Shown here: piece after piece, positions 45,070-53,068 of the stretch
Numbering within the stretch: the first letter of the stretch is position 1
Layout: every line of letters begins with the position of its first letter
Source of the DNA: Oscillospiraceae bacterium
GTDB lineage: Bacteria; Bacillota; Clostridia; Oscillospirales; CAG-272
Assembly (NCBI GenBank): GCA_015063325.1
Contig: SVUK01000006.1
Coordinates: 1 to 64,000 of the forward strand
Reading direction: 5' to 3'
Length of the DNA: 64,000 nucleotides
The notes under the pieces: model-generated
The model's database searches: none
What the model was told of the DNA's origin: nothing
The model's input: the letters and a program-made list of their open reading frames with translations, nothing else
Made by a program: the position numbers and the translations under genes

Positions 45070-45632
45070 TTTTCGGAATCCTCCTTTGGAAAGCGTGATT
45101 GCAAACCGTAATAAAAATCGGTCAGAACGCGCGAAATCATTTCTTCGTTCCAATCAAAATAGGAAGTTGCAACCATGGTCGCAATCCCGTGGACCACCGT
45201 CCACATTTCCAAATAGAAAAGCAGGGCGTTTTCATGCGAAAGCCCAAGACTTTTCTGCAAAATGGTAAGATAGGGTTCTAATTCCGAGGGATCGTCGGTC
45301 GGATTTTTTACTCGGTCGCGCATAAATAACCAGCGAAAAAGTTGCGGCTCTTCACGTGCAAAGGTAATGTAGGCAAGTCCGGAGGCACGATAAGGACGAT
45401 CGGAAGTTTGCATGGCTTTTTCTGTGCGGCGGTTGTAAAGCGTGACCGCTTCGTGATAGGTTGCTTGTTCCAGCTCATCAATCGAAACAAATTGCGAAAC
45501 AATCGGCTGGGTGGAAACGCCGAGTTTACGTGCAACGGCGCGCGTTCCGAGCGATTCGGATCCGCCTTCCCGAATCACGTCCAATGCGGCTTTTAAAATC
45601 ATTTCTTTTGTGATTTGTCTTTTTTTCGGCAT
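45066..45632 (-). CDS. TetR-family transcriptional regulator
   Basis: 188 aa. The N-terminal HTH is KEMILKAALDVIREGG followed by LGTRAVARKLGVSTQPIVSQ (about 10-45); the rest is helical and would bind the ligand. First gene of the TetR-ATPase-permease operon, which it probably represses together with itself: two inverted repeats lie in its own promoter. The inducer is unknown. Confidence 0.9.
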   Translation of the reverse strand: MPKKRQITKEMILKAALDVIREGGSESLGTRAVARKLGVSTQPIVSQFVSIDELEQATYHEAVTLYNRRTEKAMQTSDRPYRASGLAYITFAREEPQLFRWLFMRDRVKNPTDDPSELEPYLTILQKSLGLSHENALLFYLEMWTVVHGIATMVATSYFDWNEEMISRVLTDFYYGLQSRFPKEDSEK

Positions 45633-45645
45633 ATTTCCTCCAAAA

Positions 45646-45700
45646 ATAACAAACGTTATATAACAGCTGTTATTATATCTCTTTTTTTATGAAATGTCAA
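45646..45700 (-). promoter_or_regulatory. Promoter and double operator of the TetR-ABC operon
   Basis: Minus-strand TTGACA (45695-45700), a 17-bp spacer and TATAAT (45672-45677). The perfect palindrome ATAACAGCTGTTAT (45660-45673) overlaps the -10 box, and a second ATAAC...GTTAT site lies at 45646-45659. Confidence 0.8.
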
Positions 45701-45726
45701 GTCTTTTCAAAAATTTTCTTTTGGTA

Positions 45727-45755
45727 TTGACAAACCGGGAAAAGCATGATAGAAT
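45727..45755 (+). promoter_or_regulatory. Promoter of the aromatic amino acid operon
   Basis: TTGACA (45727-45732), a 17-bp spacer and TAGAAT (45750-45755). It diverges from the TetR promoter. Confidence 0.85.
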
Positions 45756-45788
45756 AAATATAACATTTTTATGCGAAAGGAGAAAAGG

Positions 45789-45872
45789 ATGATGAAATTG
45801 TATTATTGCTATGCGGAAAACGATCGATTTTACGGCTCCTATTCTCAAAAGGGGTGTTCTGTTTTCGCATAA
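45789..45872 (+). CDS. Tyr/Phe-rich leader peptide of the aromatic operon
   Basis: A 27-residue ORF with its own AAAGGAG ribosome binding site. Seven of 27 residues are aromatic: Tyr at 5, 6, 8, 15 and 18 (YYCY, FY and SY clusters) and Phe at 14 and 26. It ends GTT TTC GCA TAA; that last sense stretch pairs with RNA downstream (see the attenuator). It precedes pheA, whose product commits chorismate to phenylalanine, and tyrA in the same operon. A role as the translated sensor of charged tRNA-Tyr/Phe is inferred, as in pheL. Confidence 0.75.
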   Translation: MMKLYYCYAENDRFYGSYSQKGCSVFA

Positions 45873-45994
45873 ATTTTCAAAAAATAAAAGGTGCGAAAAA
45901 CGGTTGCAAACCCCGAGCTTAAATCCGGGATTTTGCGGTACCGTTTTGATGATGACACGCGCAACCCGGAAAGATTGGGGAGCGCGTGTTTTTT
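45861..45994 (+). promoter_or_regulatory. Five-segment transcription attenuator
   Basis: Segments: A GTTTTCGCA (45861-45869, leader ORF end); B TGCGAAAAAC (45892-45901) with TGCAAACCCCG after it; C TCCGGG...TTGCG and ACCGTTTT (45924-45947); D CGCAACCCGGA (45960-45970) within ACACGCGC; E GCGCGTGT (45982-45989) then T6. A:B, B:C, C:D and D:E are mutually exclusive neighbours. D:E is an intrinsic terminator. A ribosome stalled early leaves A free, giving A:B and C:D (read-through). One at the stop codon covers A, giving B:C and D:E (termination). Confidence 0.7.
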
Positions 45995-46062
45995 CGTGAA
46001 CCTTTGTGTGCTTTTTACATGAGTTTTCAATGCGTTTTTTATTAAACAAAGGAGAGGAAAAT

Positions 46063-47160
46063 ATGGAGTCCTTGAACGAGATCCGAAACGAGATCGACCG
46101 AGCCGACGCAGCGATTGCCGAGGCTTTCTGCAAACGGATGCAGGCGGTGCGGCAGATTGCCGAATATAAAAAAGAGCGCGGACTCCCGATTTTCGACGCG
46201 GCGCGCGAAGAGGAGCTGTTGCGCCGGGCAGGCGAACGCGTGGAGGACGAGGAATTGCGCGGATACTATCAACTTTTGCAACGGGATTTGATGCAAATTT
46301 CGCGCGTTTATCAGCAAAAACTGCTGGAAGGGTTGAAAATCTCCTTTTGCGGCACACAGGGCGCTTTTGCCGCGCTCGCCGTCGAAAAGCTTTTTCCGGA
46401 AGCCGCCGCTGTCCCCTACGGAGATTTTGCGAGCGCCTATGAAGCGGTCGTCAGGGGCGAATGCGACAATGCGGTTTTACCGGTGGAAAACAGTTTTGCC
46501 GGTGAAGTCGGCGTGGTGTGCGACCTTTTGTTTTCGGGTCCGCTCTATATTAATCGCGTGATGAATCTTGACGTCACGCAAAACTTGCTGGGCATTAAGG
46601 GTTGCAATTTGCAAACGATCAAGTGCGTGGTCAGCCATCCGCAGGCGCTCGCGCAATGCGCGGAGTTTCTCAAGAAGAGAGGGTACGAGCAACGAGAGTT
46701 TTCCAACACCGCCCTTGCCGCGAAATATGTCGCAGAGCAGAATGATCCGACGATGGCGGCGATCGGAACGCGCGAGGCAGGTGAACTTTTCGGTTTGGAA
46801 ACGCTTGCCGCCGGAATTCAGGACAGCAACCGCAATTCCACGCGATTTGTTGTGCTTTCCCGTACCGAATGCAGTCAGCCGCGCCGAGAGGACGATTGCT
46901 TTTTTATGACCTTTACGGTGAAAAACCAAGCCGGCGCGCTTGCAAAGGCGATTCGTATCATCGGCGATTACGGGTTTAATATGCGCGGATTGCACAGCCG
47001 TCCGATGCGCTCGTTGGTTTGGCAATACTATTTTTATCTGGAATGCGAGGGCAACGTTCGCTCGCCCAAGGGACAAAAAATGCTGGAAGAACTGCAAACC
47101 GTTTGCGATCAATTAAAGGTTGTGGGAAGTTATTCCTGCCGGGAAGGAGAAACGATATGA
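46063..47160 (+). CDS. pheA: Chorismate mutase/prephenate dehydratase (P-protein)
   Basis: 365 aa bifunctional enzyme. Residues 1-90 form an AroQ-type chorismate mutase (LNEIRNEIDRADAAIAEAF, MQAVRQIAEYKKERGLPI). About 92-270 is prephenate dehydratase (FCGTQGAFAALAVEKLF, VLPVENSFAGEV, and SNRNSTRFVVLSR with the catalytic TRF). About 280-360 is an ACT domain for phenylalanine feedback (KNQAGALAKAIRIIGDYGFN, LHSRPMRSLVWQYYFYLE). AAAGGAGAGG lies before the ATG at 46063; the longer frame from 46006 is rejected. First structural gene of the operon. Confidence 0.96.
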   Translation: MESLNEIRNEIDRADAAIAEAFCKRMQAVRQIAEYKKERGLPIFDAAREEELLRRAGERVEDEELRGYYQLLQRDLMQISRVYQQKLLEGLKISFCGTQGAFAALAVEKLFPEAAAVPYGDFASAYEAVVRGECDNAVLPVENSFAGEVGVVCDLLFSGPLYINRVMNLDVTQNLLGIKGCNLQTIKCVVSHPQALAQCAEFLKKRGYEQREFSNTALAAKYVAEQNDPTMAAIGTREAGELFGLETLAAGIQDSNRNSTRFVVLSRTECSQPRREDDCFFMTFTVKNQAGALAKAIRIIGDYGFNMRGLHSRPMRSLVWQYYFYLECEGNVRSPKGQKMLEELQTVCDQLKVVGSYSCREGETI

Positions 47161-48170
47161 TTCTGCCGGTTCGACTGGGAGACCGATCTTATGACGTTAT
47201 CGTTTCGCACGGTGTACTGAGTCGCGCAGGCGAGATGCTAAACCTTAACCGCAAAGTGTTGATTGTGACCGACAGCGGCGTTCCTGCGGTTTACGCAAAA
47301 ACGGTTGCCGACGCATCCGAAAAGGCGAAAATTGTCACGGTAGCGCCGGGAGAGGAAAGCAAGAGCTTTTCCTGTCTGCAAACGGTGCTTGCCGCCATGC
47401 TGGAATTCGGAATGACGCGCGCCGACTGCGTTGTTGCAGTGGGCGGTGGCGTATGCGGTGATCTTGCCGGGTTTGCGGCTTCGATCTTTATGCGCGGAGT
47501 GGATTTTTACAATTTGCCAACGACCCTTCTTTCTCAAGTGGATTCTTCAATCGGGGGGAAAACGGCAATCAATTTTGCAGGGGTCAAAAACCCGATCGGC
47601 AGTTTTTATCAGCCGAAAAAGGTGTTGATCGATCCGGATGTCCTTTCCACGCTGGACGAGCGACAATTTCGCTCGGGGCTTGCCGAGGTCGTTAAAATGG
47701 CGGCGACAAACAACGCCGCGTTGTTTGAAAAAATAGAGCGAGAGCCGGCAGAAGATTGGCTTGACGAGCTGATTTATCGGGCTTTGGAGATCAAACGGGA
47801 TATTGTGGAGGCCGACGAACGCGAAGCCGGTCTGCGAAAAATCCTCAACTTTGGGCATACCGTCGGGCATGCTGTTGAAGCGCTTTCTGCGCCGGATCTG
47901 TTTCACGGCGAGTGTGTGGCAATCGGAATGCTTGCCATGTGCGAAGGAAATTGCCGGAAGAGACTATTCGATTTGCTCCGAAAAATCGGATTGCCGACCG
48001 AATGTTCCATTCAACCGGATCGACTTTTGGAAGTGATTGAACATGATAAAAAGGCATCTGCGGACGGGATCGACTGCGTTTTGGTCGAAGAGATTGGAAA
48101 AGCGAACGTTGTTTGTCTTTCCGCAGAGCAGATCAAGCGCCGAATTCTTTCTGTATATGGAGGAATGTGA
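47157..48170 (+). CDS. aroB: 3-Dehydroquinate synthase
   Basis: 337 aa NAD- and metal-dependent enzyme that cyclises DAHP. Motifs: VIVSHGVLS, VAVGGGVCGDLAGFAASIFM (about 97-116), FYNLPTTLLSQVDSSIGGKT, and metal ligands in LNFGHTVGHAVEAL and FHGECVAIGM. The ATG at 47157 overlaps the pheA stop (ATGA). Slightly short for the family, from C-terminal trimming. Second gene of the operon. Confidence 0.96.
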   Translation: MILPVRLGDRSYDVIVSHGVLSRAGEMLNLNRKVLIVTDSGVPAVYAKTVADASEKAKIVTVAPGEESKSFSCLQTVLAAMLEFGMTRADCVVAVGGGVCGDLAGFAASIFMRGVDFYNLPTTLLSQVDSSIGGKTAINFAGVKNPIGSFYQPKKVLIDPDVLSTLDERQFRSGLAEVVKMAATNNAALFEKIEREPAEDWLDELIYRALEIKRDIVEADEREAGLRKILNFGHTVGHAVEALSAPDLFHGECVAIGMLAMCEGNCRKRLFDLLRKIGLPTECSIQPDRLLEVIEHDKKASADGIDCVLVEEIGKANVVCLSAEQIKRRILSVYGGM

Positions 48171-48173
48171 TTC

Positions 48174-49421
48174 ATGAAGCTTGGATTGATCGGTGAAAAA
48201 CTGCCCCATAGTTATTCCAAACGGATCTTTGAAGACATTTTGAACTATCCGTCTTATGATTTGGTCGAGCTGAAACGGGAGGCACTTTCCGATTTCATTA
48301 CGACCACCGATCTTGTCGCTTTCAACGTTACCGTACCTTATAAAACCGATATTATTCCGCTTCTCAAAGGGATTGACGAACGTGCAAAACGCATCGGCGC
48401 GGTCAATGCTGTCCGGCGAGAAGCCGGCGGATTTTACGGGACGAACACCGATTACGACGGATTGCGGATTTTGCTCTTGCAATCGGGTATTCCGATTCAG
48501 GGAAAGTCGGTTTTGATTCTCGGCACCGGTGGAACCTCTAAAACCGCCGCCGTTGTTTGTGCCGATCTTGGCGCAAGAAAAATTGTCAAAGTCAGCCGCA
48601 GAAAATCCGAAAACGCCATTTCTTATGCTGAGGCGCCCTTTGCAGGCGGAGAAGTGATCATCAACACAACCCCCTGCGGAATGTACCCGAAAACGGGGGA
48701 ATTTCCGGTTAATTTAAGGGATTTTTCGGAAATTTTCGGGGTCGTTGACGTCATTTATAATCCGCTGAATACCGCCTTGATCCGCCAGGCAAAAGAGCTT
48801 GGCATTCCGGCGGTTTCGGGATTGCTGATGCTTGCCGGACAGGCGGTTGCGGCAGAAGCGTTCTTTTTGGGCAAGACGCTTACCAATGAGCAGCTTCAAA
48901 AACGCGCCGTAGAAATGGAGAAAAAGCTGCGCGGAGAAATCGAAAATCTGATCCTGACGGGAATGCCCGGTGTTGGAAAAACCACAGTGGGCACATTGCT
49001 GGCAAAGGAACGGAATTGCCCGTTTTACGATACCGATGTCGAATTGGAAAAAACGATCGGTTCAATACCGGATTTTATCCGTTTTAACGGGGAGGAAGCC
49101 TTTCGGAACGCCGAAAGCACGGTAATTGCCGACTTGCTGAAAAACGCACGAGGAGCCGTCATTGCAACCGGAGGCGGCGCAGTTTTGCGCGAGGAGAATC
49201 GACAGGCGCTCTCCGAAAACGGCTATGTGATTCTTTTGGAGCGAAGTGCGGACACCATTGTTTTTGACCAGAGCCGTCCGCTTTCGGACAATCCGGAAAA
49301 ATGGGATCAACTTTGGCAGAGGCGCGCTTCCGTTTACCGCGCGTTTGCCGATTTGACCGTTGCCGAATTTCAAACGGCGGAAGAAGCCTGCCGCCGTATT
49401 TTGGAGGGATTGGAAAAATGA
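48174..49421 (+). CDS. aroEK: Fused shikimate dehydrogenase-shikimate kinase
   Basis: 415 aa, two domains in one chain. Residues 1-255 are shikimate dehydrogenase: EKLPHSYSKRIFEDIL, NVTVPYKTDI with catalytic Lys57, GAVNAV, GTNTDYDG with Asp93, and ILGTGGTSKTAAVV. Residues 258-415 are shikimate kinase: Walker A LTGMPGVGKTTVG (about 261-273), YDTDVELEKTIG, FRNAES, ATGGGAVLREENR and SRPLSDNPEKW (lid Arg). It would catalyse two consecutive-pathway steps, dehydroshikimate to shikimate to shikimate-3-phosphate. Usually these are separate proteins. The frame is intact through the junction. Confidence 0.95.
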   Translation: MKLGLIGEKLPHSYSKRIFEDILNYPSYDLVELKREALSDFITTTDLVAFNVTVPYKTDIIPLLKGIDERAKRIGAVNAVRREAGGFYGTNTDYDGLRILLLQSGIPIQGKSVLILGTGGTSKTAAVVCADLGARKIVKVSRRKSENAISYAEAPFAGGEVIINTTPCGMYPKTGEFPVNLRDFSEIFGVVDVIYNPLNTALIRQAKELGIPAVSGLLMLAGQAVAAEAFFLGKTLTNEQLQKRAVEMEKKLRGEIENLILTGMPGVGKTTVGTLLAKERNCPFYDTDVELEKTIGSIPDFIRFNGEEAFRNAESTVIADLLKNARGAVIATGGGAVLREENRQALSENGYVILLERSADTIVFDQSRPLSDNPEKWDQLWQRRASVYRAFADLTVAEFQTAEEACRRILEGLEK

Positions 49422-49864
49422 AACTGCTTGTTTTGAACGGACCGAATCTCAATTTGCTCGGTATCCGCGAGCCTGAGATTTACGGGAAGAAAACGTATGC
49501 CGATCTTGTTTGCGCGGTTAAAAAAGAATGTCGCCGTCGGGGAATCGGCGTCAAGATTTTGCAAAGCAATTCCGAGGCGGTTCTTGTAACTATGATTCAG
49601 AAAGCCTACAAAAAATACGATGGGTTGATTTTCAATCCGGCTGCCTATACGCATACCAGCGTCGCATTGCTCGACGCCATCAAAGCTGTCGGTATTCCGA
49701 CGGTGGAAGTTCACCTTTCGGAAGTTTCCAAGCGCGAGGAGTTCCGCAAAATCTCCTATGTCGGTCTTGCCGCCAAAAAGACGATTGCCGGCAAAGGAAT
49801 CGACGGGTATTTGGAAGCCGTTGCATATTTTGATTCGGTGACTTCGGGAGCGCTGAAATCATGA
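49418..49864 (+). CDS. aroQ: Type II 3-dehydroquinate dehydratase
   Basis: 148 aa. VLNGPNLNLLGIREPEIYG is the type II signature, with the catalytic Arg-Tyr loop after it; QSNSEAVLVTMIQ, NPAAYTHTSVALLDAI and EVHLSEVSKREEFRKIS (His) follow. It dehydrates 3-dehydroquinate to dehydroshikimate. The ATG at 49418 overlaps the aroEK stop; a longer open frame upstream is out-of-frame kinase sequence. Confidence 0.97.
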   Translation: MKLLVLNGPNLNLLGIREPEIYGKKTYADLVCAVKKECRRRGIGVKILQSNSEAVLVTMIQKAYKKYDGLIFNPAAYTHTSVALLDAIKAVGIPTVEVHLSEVSKREEFRKISYVGLAAKKTIAGKGIDGYLEAVAYFDSVTSGALKS

Positions 49865-51075
49865 GAGTAGAAATCAAAGCCGGTACCGCCCAAGGAACCG
49901 CTCAGGCGCCGCCTTCCAAGAGTGACGCTCACCGTGCGCTGATCGCGGCGGCGTTGGCAGAGGGAAAATCGATCATTCGTGGTATTGCGCCAAGTGAGGA
50001 TATTCTTGCAACGCTGGATTGCATTCGCGCTTTGGGCGCAAAAGTTGAAATTGCAGGCAACGTCGCAACCGTTACGGGTGGGGCATTGGAAGTGCAAAAC
50101 GTTTTTCCTTGCCGGGAGAGCGGCAGTACATTGCGCTTTTTGTTGCCGTTGGCATTGCTTCGCAATACGCCTTGCGTCTTTTTTGGCAGCCAGCGCCTGT
50201 TAGAGCGACCGATGGAGATTTATGAATCCATTTGTTGCGCGCAGGGAATCAATTTCACGCGTCAAAACGGAAAAATCGAGGTTTGCGGTCGGCTTGCCTC
50301 CGGTGATTATTTTCTGCGCGGCGATCTTTCCAGCCAGTTTATTACCGGGCTGCTCTTTGCGCTTCCGCTCTTGCAGGGAGAAAGCAGATTGGGTGTTGAA
50401 CCGCCGTTTGTCAGCCGCCCGTATGTGGAAATGACACTGGATACCCTTGAAAAATTCGGGATTCGGATTGCACAAGTCGATCCGCTTACCTTTGCGATTC
50501 CCGGCAATCAAAAATACTGCCCGATCGACTATTCCGTCGAAGGCGATTGGTCAAACGCCGCTTTTTACGAAGCCTTGCATCTTCTCGGGGGAAATGTTTT
50601 GATTACCGGGTTACAGCCGGATTCCAAACAGGGTGATCGCGTTTACCGGACGCTGTTTCCGCAAATCGAATCCGGGTGTCCGACCATTGATATTGCCGAT
50701 TGTCCCGATCTTGCCCCCATTCTGATGGCGATGGGCGCGGCATTTCACGGAATCGTTTTGAAAAACACCGCGCGTCTGAAAATCAAGGAGAGCGACCGCG
50801 GCGTTGCCATGGCGGAAGAACTTGCAAAATTCGGCGTTGCCTGCCGCGTGGACGGAAATTCCATTACCGTTTGCGGCGGCGAATTGAAGAAACCGCGCCA
50901 ACCGATTTGCGGTCATAACGATCATCGAATTGTAATGGCGTGCGCGACATTGCTTACGCGTACAGGAGGTGCAATTGAAGGTGCCGAAACGGTGGACAAA
51001 AGCAACCCGACCTATTTTTACGATTTACAAAAACTCGGAATCGGAGTTGAAATATATGGAACTGTCAACAGATAA
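49861..51075 (+). CDS. aroA: 3-Phosphoshikimate 1-carboxyvinyltransferase (EPSP synthase)
   Basis: 404 aa inside-out alpha/beta barrel. Motifs: PPSKSDAHRALIAAALAEG, CRESGSTLRFLLPLAL, SSQFITGLLFALPLL and HNDHRIVMACATLL. It transfers enolpyruvate from PEP to shikimate-3-phosphate. The conserved lysine of PPSKS is present; the LFLGNAGTA-like loop reads CRESGSTLRF, the class II pattern. It overlaps aroQ by 4 bp and tyrA by 20 bp. Confidence 0.96.
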   Translation: MRVEIKAGTAQGTAQAPPSKSDAHRALIAAALAEGKSIIRGIAPSEDILATLDCIRALGAKVEIAGNVATVTGGALEVQNVFPCRESGSTLRFLLPLALLRNTPCVFFGSQRLLERPMEIYESICCAQGINFTRQNGKIEVCGRLASGDYFLRGDLSSQFITGLLFALPLLQGESRLGVEPPFVSRPYVEMTLDTLEKFGIRIAQVDPLTFAIPGNQKYCPIDYSVEGDWSNAAFYEALHLLGGNVLITGLQPDSKQGDRVYRTLFPQIESGCPTIDIADCPDLAPILMAMGAAFHGIVLKNTARLKIKESDRGVAMAEELAKFGVACRVDGNSITVCGGELKKPRQPICGHNDHRIVMACATLLTRTGGAIEGAETVDKSNPTYFYDLQKLGIGVEIYGTVNR

Positions 51076-51928
51076 AAAAATACTCATCGTCGGATTGGGG
51101 TTGCTCGGCGGAAGCTATGCGCAGGCGCTTTCCCGACAGGGATTTACGGTGCGAGCCATCACGCGGCGGCAGGATTCGATCGATTTTGCCATGGAAAAAG
51201 GATGGATCGAGGCAGGGAAGACCGACCCGGATCCCGAATGGATCGGCTGGGCGGATCTTACCGTTCTTGCCCTGTATCCGCATATTCTGATCGAATGGCT
51301 GGAGAAAAACGCAAAGTACTTTTCGTCCGGCGCATTTGTAACCGATGTAACCGGCGTTAAAACCGCTGTGGTCTACCGCGCGCAGGAGCTGGTGCCGGAC
51401 GGTGTGGAATTCATTGCCGCTCACCCCATGGCAGGCAGGGAGACCTGCGGCGTGGAGAACAGTACTGCCGAAATTTTCCGCGGTGCAAACTATATTGTAA
51501 CGCCGACCGAAAAGAACACGCCCGAAGGCGTTGCGTTTTGCCGTTCTTTAGGCGAACGGCTCGGGTTTGCGCGTGTGAGCGAATTGTCGCCCGAAAAACA
51601 TGACCGTATCATCGCCTATGTTTCGCAGTTGACGCACTGTATCGCCGTTTCTTTGATGACTTGCAACATGGATCCGCGCCTGCAGGATTATACGGGAGAC
51701 TCCTTCCGAGATCTGACGCGTATCGCACGGATCAACGAGGAGATGTGGAGCGAACTGTTTCGCGTCAATAAGGAGGCGCTTATCTCGCAGATTGACGCCT
51801 TTGCAGGAGAGTTGCATCGCATTCGCACCTATCTTTCGGACGGAAATGAAGAAAAGCTCAAAGAAATGATGCGCCTTTCCACCGAGCGGCGCGCGCTGTT
51901 CGATAAACCGGCGCAAAAATCCGAATAA
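51056..51928 (+). CDS. tyrA: Prephenate dehydrogenase
   Basis: 290 aa. The NAD-binding segment is ILIVGLGLLGGSYAQALSRQG; TDVTGVKTAVV, AAHPMAGRETCGVENS (catalytic His) and YVSQLTHCIAVSLM follow. It oxidises prephenate to 4-hydroxyphenylpyruvate, the tyrosine precursor. No ACT domain is attached. The ATG at 51056 has GGAG about ten bases upstream, inside the end of aroA. Confidence 0.95.
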   Translation: MELSTDKKILIVGLGLLGGSYAQALSRQGFTVRAITRRQDSIDFAMEKGWIEAGKTDPDPEWIGWADLTVLALYPHILIEWLEKNAKYFSSGAFVTDVTGVKTAVVYRAQELVPDGVEFIAAHPMAGRETCGVENSTAEIFRGANYIVTPTEKNTPEGVAFCRSLGERLGFARVSELSPEKHDRIIAYVSQLTHCIAVSLMTCNMDPRLQDYTGDSFRDLTRIARINEEMWSELFRVNKEALISQIDAFAGELHRIRTYLSDGNEEKLKEMMRLSTERRALFDKPAQKSE

Positions 51929-51944
51929 AAAGAGGTAACCCGAT

Positions 51945-52973
51945 ATGAATATGAATTTCAAACGCAAACTGCCGATCCCGATGGAGATCAAAAAAATGTA
52001 CCCTCTCACACCGGATTTGGAGGCGGTCAAAGCCGCGCGCGACGAAGAAATCAAAGCGGTTTTTGAAGGGAAAAGCGACAAGTTTCTCATTGTCATCGGT
52101 CCCTGCTCGGCGGACAGCGAGGACGCGATGCTGGATTACGCCAACCGCCTGATGCACCTGCAGGAACAAACCAAAGAGAAATTACTCCTGATTCCGCGCG
52201 TTTATACCAACAAACCGCGCACGGTCGGGGACGGCTACAAGGGAATGCTCCACCAGCCCGATCCGCAAAAGCAGTCGGATCTGCTTGCCGGAATTGTTGC
52301 CATTCGCCGGATGCACACGCGCGTGCTTGCCGAAACCGGACTTTCCACTGCCGATGAAATGCTCTATCCCGAAAATCACCGCTACCTTTCGGACCTGCTT
52401 TCCTACGTTGCCGTGGGCGCGCGGAGTGTGGAGGATCAACAGCACCGGCTGACCGCGAGCGGTTTGAATATTCCCGTTGGGATGAAAAATCCGACCGGCG
52501 GCGATCTTTCTGTGCTGATGAATTCCATCACTGCCGCTCAACACGGGCATTCCTTTATCTACCGCGGCTGGGAAGTGGAAACCGAGGGCAACCCCCACGC
52601 CCACGCCATTCTGCGCGGTTATGTGAACAAACACGGCGAATCGCTCCCCAACTACCATTACGAGGATCTTGCCCACCTTGCGGCGCTGTATGCCGAGCGC
52701 GGACTGGTCAATCCGGCGGTTTTGGTGGATACCAACCATGCAAATTCCGGTAAACAATATGCCGAACAGCCGCGCATTGCCAAGGAGATTTTGCATTCCT
52801 GCCATCAAAATCGAGAAATCGGTCAGCTTGTTAAAGGCTTAATGATTGAGAGTTATATTGAAGACGGCGCACAAAAAATCGGGGAAGGATGCTATGGTAA
52901 ATCCATTACCGATCCTTGCCTTGGCTGGGAAAAAACCGAGCGTTTGCTTTTGGAAATTGCCGATCTGCTGTAA
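51945..52973 (+). CDS. aroF: 3-Deoxy-7-phosphoheptulonate synthase, class I
   Basis: 342 aa of the E. coli AroFGH type. Motifs: FLIVIGPCSADSEDAMLDYA, IPRVYTNKPRTVGDGYKG, GARSVEDQQHRLTASGLNIP, VGMKNPTGGDLSVLMN and DTNHANSGKQYAEQPRIAKE (metal ligands). It makes DAHP from PEP and erythrose-4-phosphate, the first pathway step, yet it is the last gene of the operon. Chorismate synthase aroC is not in the operon or the window. Confidence 0.96.
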   Translation: MNMNFKRKLPIPMEIKKMYPLTPDLEAVKAARDEEIKAVFEGKSDKFLIVIGPCSADSEDAMLDYANRLMHLQEQTKEKLLLIPRVYTNKPRTVGDGYKGMLHQPDPQKQSDLLAGIVAIRRMHTRVLAETGLSTADEMLYPENHRYLSDLLSYVAVGARSVEDQQHRLTASGLNIPVGMKNPTGGDLSVLMNSITAAQHGHSFIYRGWEVETEGNPHAHAILRGYVNKHGESLPNYHYEDLAHLAALYAERGLVNPAVLVDTNHANSGKQYAEQPRIAKEILHSCHQNREIGQLVKGLMIESYIEDGAQKIGEGCYGKSITDPCLGWEKTERLLLEIADLL

Positions 52974-52976
52974 AAG

Positions 52977-53008
52977 AGGAAAAACCGCCTGCAAGGGCGG
53001 CTTTTCCT
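52977..53008 (+). terminator. Terminator of the aromatic operon
   Basis: AGGAAAA..CCGCC pairs with GGCGG..TTTTCCT. The next gene's promoter begins two bases later. Confidence 0.75.
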
Positions 53009-53009
53009 G

Positions 53010-53038
53010 TTGACAAATCGGCGCGTCAATGGTATAAT
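53010..53038 (+). promoter_or_regulatory. Promoter of the polysaccharide deacetylase gene
   Basis: TTGACA (53010-53015), a 17-bp spacer and TATAAT (53033-53038). Confidence 0.9.
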
Positions 53039-53068
53039 ATTGCAAGAATTTGGAAAAGGAGATTTGAT

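Noticed and set aside
45902..45950. GCGGTACCG in the pheA leader as a T-box
   Set aside because: It lacks TGGN-ACCGCG in the right orientation and any stem I features. The GGTACC is part of the attenuator B:C stem instead.
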